A stretch of 64,000 nucleotides of DNA, from the NCBI GenBank assembly GCA_018239675.1, contig JAFEGX010000126.1, positions 1 to 64,000 of the forward strand, written 5' to 3'. Of this stretch, positions 52,163-59,838 are shown one piece after another. The notes under the pieces are model-generated. The model was not told the origin of the DNA, did no database searches, and saw only the letters and a list, made by a program, of their open reading frames with translations. Source of the DNA: Verrucomicrobiota bacterium (lineage in GTDB: Bacteria; Verrucomicrobiota; Verrucomicrobiia; Opitutales; Opitutaceae). The stretch's first letter is position 1, and each line of letters starts with the position of its first letter. The position numbers were made by a program, and so were the translations under genes.

Positions 52163-53569
52163 ATGGTTTCCCCTGTCTCTCCACCTCGCACGCCGGCGGC
52201 GCAGTTTGACTGGCCGCTGGCCTATGAGGCCGAGCGCCTGCTCGGCCGCTACATCGACGCCTTCCTCGTCCGCAATGCCTTCGCCCGCCGACTGGCGGAG
52301 CGGATGCGCGACGAGACGGGCACGGATTTCTACGAATGGGTCGACCACCTCGTGCTGTCGCCCGACCACGCCGACGAACTCCGCGCCGTCGGTCTCGTCG
52401 AGGAGGCGGTGCCGGCACCGCCCGGCCTGACCGTCTTCCATCATCCGCGGGCGATGATGCCCCGCGTGTTGCTGGGCGCGGCGGGTGGCGTCAACGGCAC
52501 GCCGTCCGTGCTGGCGTTGCGCCCCGAGTCGCTCGTCGATTTCCTGTCGCACCACGGTCTCGCCGTCCCGATCGAGGGTGAGTTCGGTGCCCGCCTGCGC
52601 CGGGCCTTGATCGCCACAGAGCAGGGCACGCGGCTCGAGGCGGTTGAGCGCCTCGGCTGGCGCGGCTTCACGACCGAGCCGCCCACGCCCACCGGTGGCG
52701 CCGCGGTGGTCAAGGCCCGTGAGCTTTTCCGGATGCGACGGCGGCAATTCGCCGACGACGCCGACGGTGTGAAGCAAGCATTCCAGGTGCTCGACCAGGT
52801 GCTGGCTCTCGTGCCCCGCGATGTGGCGTGCGAGCTCTTTTTCGCCGAGGAGCGCGCCTTCTGGGAGTTCCGCAACCGGGCCGGCCGTGTCCAGCGCCGC
52901 CGGCAGGACGCGCTCGGGCTGGGGTGGGGCAATCACGACCATCACACCTTCCGCTGCTCGCGTCGCCTGTTCCCGGACCTGGTCCAGTTCCTCACCCGGC
53001 TCGGCCTCGAGAAACGGGAGCGGTTCTATGCCGGCGACGAGGCCGGCTGGGGTGCGCAAGTCATGGAGACTCCTGCCGTGGGCATCGTCGTCTTTGCCGA
53101 CGTGGATCTGAAACCGGGCGAGATCGACATCGACTTCGCGACCCAGCGACTGCCGGAACTGCCGGCGCTGCGCACGGTCGGGTTGTGGTGCGCGCTGCAT
53201 GGCGACAGTTTTCTCCAGGCCGGCATGCATCACCTCGAGGCCCGCTTCGACTTCGTGCGGCTCCGCGACCAGCTCGCTGGCGAGGGCGTCACCACCATGA
53301 AGCCGTTCTCTGACTTCGCGTTCCTCCGGCAGGCCTTTACCGAGGGCGAGCGCTGGACCGTGCGACCCGAGCGGGTGGCCGCGCTGCAGCGAAGCGGGCT
53401 CATCACGTCCTCCCAGGCGGAGGGCTTCCTGCGCGACGGCGCCATCGGCAGCCATCTCGAGAATCTCCAGCGCAAGGGCGGCTTCAAGGGCTTCAACCAG
53501 AAGGCCGTCAGCGCCATCATCGCCGCCACGGACCCGCGCAAGGTCCAGCAGGCTCATTCGCCTGCCTGA
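52163..53569 (+). CDS. DUF1338 / 2-oxoadipate dioxygenase-like protein (tentative)
   Basis: A 468-residue protein. Around residues 258-264, NHDHHTFR gives an HxxxR pattern (His260, Arg264), followed by a helix and GLEKRERFYAGDEAGWGAQVMETP. This order resembles DHxAFR...FxxxGY...F.G of DUF1338/HglS proteins (Fe-dependent 2-oxoadipate dioxygenase). A second His pair (356/357, MHHLEARFDF) and an acid (Glu394, AFTEGERW) follow as possible metal ligands. P. putida HglS has 464 residues. Genes for saccharopine and AASA metabolism follow, which would fit 2-oxoadipate as substrate. The match is my reading, not an alignment. Confidence 0.45.
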   Translation: MVSPVSPPRTPAAQFDWPLAYEAERLLGRYIDAFLVRNAFARRLAERMRDETGTDFYEWVDHLVLSPDHADELRAVGLVEEAVPAPPGLTVFHHPRAMMPRVLLGAAGGVNGTPSVLALRPESLVDFLSHHGLAVPIEGEFGARLRRALIATEQGTRLEAVERLGWRGFTTEPPTPTGGAAVVKARELFRMRRRQFADDADGVKQAFQVLDQVLALVPRDVACELFFAEERAFWEFRNRAGRVQRRRQDALGLGWGNHDHHTFRCSRRLFPDLVQFLTRLGLEKRERFYAGDEAGWGAQVMETPAVGIVVFADVDLKPGEIDIDFATQRLPELPALRTVGLWCALHGDSFLQAGMHHLEARFDFVRLRDQLAGEGVTTMKPFSDFAFLRQAFTEGERWTVRPERVAALQRSGLITSSQAEGFLRDGAIGSHLENLQRKGGFKGFNQKAVSAIIAATDPRKVQQAHSPA

Positions 53570-53684
53570 CGGACGTTCACTTTTCCCCGCGGATCACGCG
53601 GATGGACGCCCTTGGCTGAATGCTATTCGCGTCGATCCGCGTCGCCCGCGGGAAAACCTTCAACCCAGTTTCTCACCCATTCCC
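53570..53684. repeat. extragenic repeat, GCGGATCACGCGGAT
   Basis: ttttccccgcggatcacgcgg (about 53581-53601) and its partner ccgcgtcgcccgcgggaaaa (about 53637-53656) form an imperfect hairpin between the DUF1338-like gene and the saccharopine dehydrogenase gene. Confidence 0.5.
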
Positions 53685-54761
53685 ATGAAGATCGGAATCA
53701 TCGGTGCCGGCAAAGTCGGTGCCACCATCGCCACCCTGCTTGAAACCTGCCGGTTCTGCCGGAGCGTCGTGCTCGCGGACGCCCGCACCGACGTGAACAT
53801 CCGCGGGCTGCGCAAGGCTCGCCTGCGTCAGGTGGACGTCACCAAGCGCGCGGAGCTCGTGACATTCGTCCGCGGCGTCGACGCCATCGTCAGCGCCGCC
53901 CCCTACTTCCTCAACAAGCCCATCGCCGAGGCCTGCGCGTCGGCCGGGGTGTCGTATTTCGACCTGACGGAGGACGTCGACACCACGAACTTCGTCCGCC
54001 GCCTCGCCGCGAAGAAGGGTCGCGCGACCTTCATGCCGCAGTGCGGTCTCGCCCCCGGCGCGATCAACATTGTCGGCGGCTCCCTGGCGTCGTCGCTGTC
54101 CTTCGTGCGCCACTGCGAGATGCGCGTCGGCGCGCTGCCGCTGAACGCGAGCAACCAGATGAAGTACTACCTGAGCTGGAGCACGGCGGGACTCATCAAC
54201 GAATACTGCCAGGTCGGCGAGGCACTCTACGCGGGCCGGCGCGTGACCACCATGCCGCTCGACGGCATCGAGCGCATCACAATCGACGGCACCGAGTACG
54301 AGGCGTTCAACACCTCCGGCGGCGTCGCCACGATGTGCGAGACCTTCGAGGGCAAGGTCCAGGAGCTGAACTACAAGACGATGCGGTATCCCGGGCACCG
54401 CGACCTGATGAAGTTTCTGCTGCACGACCTTAACCTCGCGCCGCGGCAGGATCTCGTGACCCAGATCTTCGACCAGGAAGTGCCGCTCACGGAGTCCGAT
54501 GTCGTGGTCTTCTACGTCAGCGTCGTCGGCAACGACAAGGGCGGCAGTCTCAAGCAGCGGAGCTTCATCAAGAAAATGCGCGGCGACACCGTCCGCGGCC
54601 GCCGGCTCAACGCCATCCAGCTTACCACGGCCGCCGGCGTCGTCGCCGTCCTCGAGCTTTACGCGCGCGGCCGGCTCGGTCCCGGCTTCGTGAAGCAGGA
54701 GTCCGTCGCCCTGAAGGATTTCCTCGGCACCCAGTGGGGAGGCAAGGTCTACGGCGGCTGA
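53685..54761 (+). CDS. saccharopine dehydrogenase family protein
   Basis: A 358-residue protein. GIIGAGKVGATIATLL is the GxGxxG NAD(P) loop, AIVSAAPYFLNKPIAEAC a conserved SAAPYF block, YFDLTEDVDTTNFVR and MPQCGLAPGAINIVGG are family-typical, and NYKTMRYPGHRDLM the RYPGH motif of saccharopine reductase-like enzymes. It could make or cleave saccharopine, or be a lysine 6-dehydrogenase. Its neighbours (ALDH7 downstream, DUF1338-like upstream) favour lysine catabolism. Confidence 0.85.
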   Translation: MKIGIIGAGKVGATIATLLETCRFCRSVVLADARTDVNIRGLRKARLRQVDVTKRAELVTFVRGVDAIVSAAPYFLNKPIAEACASAGVSYFDLTEDVDTTNFVRRLAAKKGRATFMPQCGLAPGAINIVGGSLASSLSFVRHCEMRVGALPLNASNQMKYYLSWSTAGLINEYCQVGEALYAGRRVTTMPLDGIERITIDGTEYEAFNTSGGVATMCETFEGKVQELNYKTMRYPGHRDLMKFLLHDLNLAPRQDLVTQIFDQEVPLTESDVVVFYVSVVGNDKGGSLKQRSFIKKMRGDTVRGRRLNAIQLTTAAGVVAVLELYARGRLGPGFVKQESVALKDFLGTQWGGKVYGG

Positions 54762-54886
54762 CGCCGGAAAATCACCTCGCCCGTTGACCCGTCTCCCCGC
54801 CCGCGCAGGTTGTGGGGAAAGCCACTTCTCGAGACACCATTCTGGGACAAAGGATGTGTTTCCAACCCCGTACCCCTGATGCTGAT

Positions 54887-54956
54887 CTACCACGAAGGCC
54901 ACGAAGAGCACGAAGTCCAGGCCGTACCGTCCGGGCTTCGTGTTCTTCGTGGTGAA
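54887..54956. repeat. short extragenic hairpin, CACGAAG class
   Basis: ccacgaaggccacgaagagcacgaag (54890-54915) and cttcgtgttcttcgtggtgaa (54936-54956). The minimal form of the outer arms of the nested elements at 46469 and 62314. Confidence 0.7.
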
Positions 54957-55020
54957 CATGGACCTGTTGCACCTCCTGTAGTCTAGCGTCACACTCTCGA
55001 CCTCGAAACCCGCTCCAACC

Positions 55021-56568
55021 ATGGCCACCACCGTCAAGAAAACCGTCGCCGAGATCTTTCCCCGCCTTGGCCTGAAGGTCCACAACCGCGGGGTGTTCGC
55101 CGGCGAGTGGTTTGGCTCGGGCGCCCCGATCGAGAAACACTCGCCGGTCGACGGGAGCCTACTGGGCTACGTCTCGACCGCCACTCATCCCGACTACGAC
55201 CGCGCCGCCGCCACCGCCCAGCGGGCCTTCCGGGCCTGGCGCGACGTCCCGGCGCCCAAGCGCGGCGAGGTGGTGCGGAAGTTCGGCGAGACGCTCCGGG
55301 TGCATAAGCGTGACCTCGGGCGACTCGTAACTTTGGAGGCCGGCAAGATCTTGGCCGAGGGCGAGGGCGAGGTGCAGGAGATGATCGACATCTGCGACTT
55401 TGCGACCGGCCTCTCGCGCCAGCTCCACGGCCTGACCATCGCGACGGAACGCCCGGGTCACCGCATGATGGAGCAGTGGCACCCGCTCGGCGTGGTTGGC
55501 ATCATCTCGGCGTTCAATTTTCCGGTGGCGGTCTGGGCGTGGAACAGCGCACTCGCCGCGGTGTGCGGTGACGCGACCCTGTGGAAACCCTCTGAGAAGA
55601 CCCCGCTGACGGCGGTCGCCTGCGTGAAGCTGGCCGAACGGGTCTGTCGCGATTGCGGGGTGGACCCGGCGGTATTCTCGCTCGTCTCGGGCGACGGCGC
55701 CAATGTCGGCGAACTGATGGCCGCCGACCCGCGGGTGCCGCTGGTGTCCGCGACCGGCTCGACCCGGATGGGTCGTCGCGTCGGGGAAATCGTGGCCAAG
55801 CGCTTCGGCCGCTCGCTGCTCGAGCTCGGCGGCAACAACGCGATCATCGTGACGCCCTCAGCCGACCTGAAGCTGGCGGTGCGGGCGATCCTCTTTGGCG
55901 CGGTCGGCACGGCCGGGCAGCGCTGCACGACGACCCGGCGCTTGATTGTCCATGAATCGATCGAGACCAAGCTGCTGCGGGCGTTGGTTGACGCCTATGG
56001 CCAGGTGCGGATCGGCAATCCGCTCGACCCGCGAACCCTGATGGGCCCCCTGATCGACGTCGACGCAGTGGAGCATTACGCGGACGCGATCTCGGCCGCG
56101 AAAAAGCACGGCGGACGCGTGCTTTTCGGCGGCAAGCGCCTGACCGGCGGCGCGTACGCCAACGGCCGGTATGTGACCCCCTGCATTATCGAGGCGGAGA
56201 ACAACTGGGGCATCGTGCAGCACGAGACCTTTGCCCCGATCCTGTACGTGATGACCTACCATCAGTTCGACGACGCCCTCGCGCTCCAGAACGGCGTGCC
56301 GCAGGGCCTGAGCTCGGCGATCTTCACAAACGACGTGCGCGAGGCCGAGGCGTTCCTCGCGGCCCGCGGCAGTGACTGCGGCATCGCAAACGTCAACCTC
56401 GGCACCAGTGGCGCCGAAATCGGCGGCGCCTTCGGCGGCGAAAAGGAAACCGGCGGCGGCCGCGAGAGCGGCAGCGACGCCTGGAAGACCTACATGCGCC
56501 GCCAGACCGCGACCATCAATTACTCCAAAGAACTTCCCCTGGCTCAGGGCATCCAGTTCGGCGGCTGA
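55021..56568 (+). CDS. alpha-aminoadipic semialdehyde dehydrogenase (ALDH7 family)
   Basis: A 515-residue protein. AFNFPVAVWAWN includes Asn166, WKPSEKTPL has Lys189, LLELGGNNAI carries the general base Glu268, and GTAGQRCTTTRRL the catalytic Cys302. The C-terminal NLGTSGAEIGGAFGGEKETGGGRESGSDAWK...MRRQT is diagnostic for ALDH7 (antiquitin/AmaB). ALDH7 oxidises 2-aminoadipate 6-semialdehyde (or piperideine-6-carboxylate) to 2-aminoadipate. It follows the saccharopine dehydrogenase gene on the same strand, 259 bases away with a repeat between. Confidence 0.92.
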   Translation: MATTVKKTVAEIFPRLGLKVHNRGVFAGEWFGSGAPIEKHSPVDGSLLGYVSTATHPDYDRAAATAQRAFRAWRDVPAPKRGEVVRKFGETLRVHKRDLGRLVTLEAGKILAEGEGEVQEMIDICDFATGLSRQLHGLTIATERPGHRMMEQWHPLGVVGIISAFNFPVAVWAWNSALAAVCGDATLWKPSEKTPLTAVACVKLAERVCRDCGVDPAVFSLVSGDGANVGELMAADPRVPLVSATGSTRMGRRVGEIVAKRFGRSLLELGGNNAIIVTPSADLKLAVRAILFGAVGTAGQRCTTTRRLIVHESIETKLLRALVDAYGQVRIGNPLDPRTLMGPLIDVDAVEHYADAISAAKKHGGRVLFGGKRLTGGAYANGRYVTPCIIEAENNWGIVQHETFAPILYVMTYHQFDDALALQNGVPQGLSSAIFTNDVREAEAFLAARGSDCGIANVNLGTSGAEIGGAFGGEKETGGGRESGSDAWKTYMRRQTATINYSKELPLAQGIQFGG

Positions 56569-57017
56569 CTTCGAGGAGACCCAATCCGTCCAAGCCTCGC
56601 ACAGGAGGTAACGGAGGAGGGGAACCGCTGATCTGCGCCAATTGGACCTGGCTTGGTTGTAGCAGCCGACGTGAGGAGGCTGCCACCTGGCATATCATTT
56701 GGCAGAACTCCTCCTTGTCCGTCAGCTTTTGGAAAAAGGATTTCCCCTCCACCGGTCGCGGCATCGCGTGGAACCGCGTCGCACGCTCGCTGGAGGAAAT
56801 TCTTGCGCACGGCTGTCGGATCGGACCGCACCCGGGCCTTCCATGCGAGGCAAGTCAAAGCCAGGCCCGTCCATTCGTCTGAGTCGCGATCAGAAATTCC
56901 GAGACAGCCTCCTCACGTCGGCTGCTACGGGCGGAGGTGGTCGCGGTTGGCCTGGGAAAATCAGCAGCTTCGGACGGCCTTGGCCTCTCCGTTGCCTCCT
57001 ACGCCGATCTTGACCGT
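56569..57017. other. intergenic region holding a 270-bp element with 24-bp inverted repeats
   Basis: 449 bases between the ALDH7 gene and the 3' end of recD2. Most of it is the element listed at 56659-56928. The open frames inside have no coding character. Confidence 0.6.
56659..56928. repeat. 270-bp element with perfect 24-bp terminal inverted repeats
   Basis: 56659-56682 (gtagcagccgacgtgaggag..) and 56905-56928 are exact reverse complements over 24 bases. The interior (222 bases) is unique in the window. A single further copy of the arm is at 38233-38256. There is no target duplication at the edges and no transposase gene. Confidence 0.8.
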
Positions 57018-59375
57018 TCATTGCCTGCACCGTGCCAGGACTTCCTGGCGCAGGTGGGTGATGCGCTGCTTGGACTCGCTGTTGCGGACGGCCATGCCGT
57101 AGGCGGCGGGCTCGCCGACCACGATGACCTTCTTCCGGCCGCGGGTGATCGCGGTGTAGAGCAGGTTGCGCTGCAGCATCATGAAATGGCCCTTCAACAG
57201 CGGGATGATCACCACCGGGTACTCGCTACCCTGCGACTTGTGGATGCTGATCGCGTACGCCAGCGCGAGGTCGTTGAACTCGCCGCGCTGAAAGGTGTGC
57301 CGCTCGCCGTCGAAGTCGGCGTCGAGCGTGCCGTTCACGCCGTCCACGGATTTGACGGTGCCAATGTCGCCGTTGAAGAGGTTCTTGTCGTAGTTGTTCC
57401 GGAGCTGGATGACCTTGTCGCCAGGCTTCAGCTCGCCCGCCGGACCCCGCAGGCCGCGGCCATGCGGATTCAGCGCGGCCTGCAGCGTGGCATTGAGGTT
57501 GGCGACGCCTGCGACGCCCTTGTGCATTGGTGCGAGCACCTGAATGTCGTCGACCGGATGGAACCATTTCCACATCCGCGGCACGAATTCCGTGCATAGT
57601 GCCAGCACCTTTTGCAGGCAGTCGTCGGGGTCCTTCGCGATGACGAACGTGAGGTCGCTCCACGCCTGGATCGCCGCGAGGTCCGTCACCGCCGGAGGCA
57701 GGCCCGCATCGCCCGCGTTGATGGCGTGCGCGGTCGTCACGATGCCGCTCTGCTCTTTTTGGCGGTAGATGACGGACAACCGCGTCACGGGTAGGCGCGG
57801 TTGGGAGATAGGAGATGGGAGGTGGGAGATGGAAGACGGGAGCTGGCGGACGGGCTGAGCCGAAGGCTGTATGCGACTAGGTTTTCCATCTCCGATCTCC
57901 GAGCTTCCATCTTCCAGCTTCTCGCTGGCGGCGATGAGGTCCTTTAGCACGTTGCCCGCACCGACGCTGGGGAGCTGGTCGATGTCGCCGACGAGGAGGA
58001 GGTGGGCCTTGGACGGGACGGCCTGCAGGAGCGCGGCGGCGAGGCGGGCGTCGAGCATCGACGCCTCGTCGACAACCAGGAAATCGGTCGCGAGCGGATG
58101 CGACTCGTTGCTCGTGAACCCGCCGTTGGCCGGGTCGTATTTCAGCAGCCGGTGGATGGTCGACGCAAACCCGCCGGTGGTCTCGGCCAGGCGCTGCGCC
58201 GCGCGGCCGGTCGGGGCGGCGAGGTGCACCCGGACCTTCTTGGCCTTCAGGATCTCGACCAGCGCGCGCAGGATGGTCGTCTTGCCCGTGCCCGGACCGC
58301 CGGTGAGAATCGTGAACTTGTGGGTGAGGGCGAGCCGCACCGCCGTCCGCTGCAGGTCGTGAAACTCGAATCCCGCCTTCTGCTCGGCCCATTGCACCGC
58401 CGCGTCCGCCTTGATCGGCGGCAGGCCACTCGGCACCCGGTTCAGGCGCGCCACGACTTCCGCGATCTTCTGCTCGGCCCGGGCGTTGACGGGAAGCTGG
58501 AGCAGCGACTGCGGATCGCGGATTGCGGATTGCGGATTTTCCAGGGCCTGACGAATGACGGCTTTGGACTCGACCAGGGCCTGGATCCGGGCGGTGACCA
58601 GGTCGGTGGAGGACTCGAGCTGCTGGGCGGAGTATTCGATCAGGTCGCCCTCGCGGAACGCGGTGTGGCCCTCCTCCTGCAGCGTCTCGAGCGCGAAGAT
58701 GATGCCGGCGTCGAGACGCGGCGGCGCGTCGTTCGCGAAGCCGAGGTTGATGGCGATGCGGTCCGCGGTCTTGAACCCGATGCCGTCGATCTCACGGGCG
58801 ACGCGGTAGGGCTCGTTCATCAGGATCTGCTTCGCCGCCGGGCCGAAATGGTTGACCAGTTTCACGCACTGCGAAGGCGTCACGCCGTAGGTCTGGAGAA
58901 AGATGTAGAGCTCGCGCTCCGTGCGCTTCTCGTCCCACGCCCGCTTGATCGACGTGGCGCGCTTCGGGCCGATGCCCTCGACGTCGCGGAGCTTGCCTGA
59001 CTCCTCGCTCAGCACGCGGAACGTGTCGGTACCGAAGGCGTCGACGATCTTGTTTGCGTAGACCTTGCCGATGCCCGGCACGAGGCCGCTGCCGAGGTAC
59101 TTGCGGATGCCGTAGACGGAGGACGGCAGCTCGGACTTGAAGGCCGCGATCTTGAACTGCGCGCCGTGCTGCGCGTGGCGCGTCCACTCACCCTCGAGGT
59201 GCAGGGTCTCGCCGCACTCCACGCCCGGCAGCGCGCCGACGATGGTGACCTTGGCTTCCGGATCCTTCGGGTTGGCCGAGTCCGGCCGGAACTCCGCGAT
59301 GGTGTAATGGTTCTCCTCGTTGAAGAAGATGATGCGTTCGAGGACGCCGGTCAGGGAAATCGAGGAGGGAGGCAC
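57018..59375 (-). CDS. recD2: RecD2-like DNA helicase (YrrC family)
   Basis: A 785-residue protein with GTG start. The N-terminal OB-like domain (1-80) is followed by two helix-hairpin-helix blocks (LVPGIGKVYANKIVDAFG, VEGIGPKRATSI, and IDGIGFKTADRIA). Walker A GGPGTGKT is at 359-366, DEAS at 436-439 and GDIDQLPSVGAGNVLKDL at 463-480. Near the C-terminus NGDIGTV, LAYAISIHKSQGSEYPVVI and LLYTAITRGRKKV are motifs IV-VI. Two insertions (about 279-290 and 486-527) have the composition of extragenic repeats and are absent from my memory of RecD2 families. Superfamily 1B 5'-3' helicase. Confidence 0.92.
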   Translation of the reverse strand: MPPSSISLTGVLERIIFFNEENHYTIAEFRPDSANPKDPEAKVTIVGALPGVECGETLHLEGEWTRHAQHGAQFKIAAFKSELPSSVYGIRKYLGSGLVPGIGKVYANKIVDAFGTDTFRVLSEESGKLRDVEGIGPKRATSIKRAWDEKRTERELYIFLQTYGVTPSQCVKLVNHFGPAAKQILMNEPYRVAREIDGIGFKTADRIAINLGFANDAPPRLDAGIIFALETLQEEGHTAFREGDLIEYSAQQLESSTDLVTARIQALVESKAVIRQALENPQSAIRDPQSLLQLPVNARAEQKIAEVVARLNRVPSGLPPIKADAAVQWAEQKAGFEFHDLQRTAVRLALTHKFTILTGGPGTGKTTILRALVEILKAKKVRVHLAAPTGRAAQRLAETTGGFASTIHRLLKYDPANGGFTSNESHPLATDFLVVDEASMLDARLAAALLQAVPSKAHLLLVGDIDQLPSVGAGNVLKDLIAASEKLEDGSSEIGDGKPSRIQPSAQPVRQLPSSISHLPSPISQPRLPVTRLSVIYRQKEQSGIVTTAHAINAGDAGLPPAVTDLAAIQAWSDLTFVIAKDPDDCLQKVLALCTEFVPRMWKWFHPVDDIQVLAPMHKGVAGVANLNATLQAALNPHGRGLRGPAGELKPGDKVIQLRNNYDKNLFNGDIGTVKSVDGVNGTLDADFDGERHTFQRGEFNDLALAYAISIHKSQGSEYPVVIIPLLKGHFMMLQRNLLYTAITRGRKKVIVVGEPAAYGMAVRNSESKQRITHLRQEVLARCRQ
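57795..57920. repeat. palindromic insertion inside recD2
   Basis: Encodes about residues 486-527. Left arm 57801-57835 (gggagataggagatgggag) and right arm 57884-57915 (ccatctccgatctccgag) are imperfect reverse complements. The residues read SSEIGDG and SSISHLPSPIS, which are translations of GAGAT/ATCTC repeats. Confidence 0.7.
58506..58541. repeat. GGATTGCGGATT repeat inside recD2
   Basis: cggatcgcggattgcggattgcgga on the plus strand; encodes ENPQSAIRDPQS (residues 279-290) on the minus strand. Three tandem units of about 8 bases. Confidence 0.6.
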
Positions 59376-59390
59376 GGGCGCTGGACGAGA

Positions 59391-59665
59391 AGTTGGTGGC
59401 TAGCAGCTGGTAGTTAGCAGTCGGCCACGCGCATCGGCAAGCTGGTCGTGGACCACCAGGCAAAACGGCGCACGAATCCCGCCGCCCGGCAGCGCCGGAA
59501 TCCTACCAACTACGGGCTACCGCGGTAGTTGGTAGCGAGTAGCTGGTAGTTAGTAACCGGCCGCGGTTATCGGCAGGTTGATCGTGCACCATCAGCTATA
59601 ACGGTGGACCAATCTCGCCGCCCGGCAGCGCTGGAATCCTACCAATTACCAGCTACTAACTGCCA
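59391..59665. repeat. two diverged tandem copies of a palindromic repeat, TAGTTGGTAG class
   Basis: Copy 1 (59391-59521) and copy 2 (59527-59665) are offset by 136 bases. Each starts with agttggt..agctggtagttag and ends with cgccgcccggcagcg.tggaatcctacca. The arms are inverted relative to each other within each copy. They lie between recD2 and the symporter operon, with the distal end next to the stop of the small gene. Confidence 0.75.
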
Positions 59666-59666
59666 A

Positions 59667-59837
59667 CTACTTCCTCCCCGCCTCGTCCTCCGACGCCTCG
59701 TGGACCGTCTTCAGCGTCGCGATGAGCGACTTGAGTTCCTTGCCGGCCTTGGCGCCGACGTAGAAGACGAGGAAGCCATACCACGCGATCGAGGTGTAGA
59801 GAAGGATGGCCCAGACCAGGACGTAGGGGTCTTTCAT
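59667..59837 (-). CDS. small membrane protein of symporter operon (56 aa)
   Basis: A 56-residue protein: MKDPYVLVWAILLYTSIAWY..., one transmembrane helix (about 6-28) and a charged C-terminus (KTVHEASEDEAGRK). It starts one base after the symporter stop. The sequence resembles the short accessory proteins found beside sodium:solute symporters in many bacteria. It may stabilise or gate the transporter. Confidence 0.75.
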   Translation of the reverse strand: MKDPYVLVWAILLYTSIAWYGFLVFYVGAKAGKELKSLIATLKTVHEASEDEAGRK

Positions 59838-59838
59838 G

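Noticed and set aside
52163-53569. Firm naming of the protein as HglS
   Set aside because: The HxxxR and ligand pattern is suggestive, but the first 250 residues give no recognisable match and no alignment could be run.
56659-56928. Insertion sequence
   Set aside because: It has perfect inverted ends but no transposase frame and no target duplication.
59391-59665. CRISPR-like tandem repeat
   Set aside because: Only two copies of 136 bases without unique spacers.
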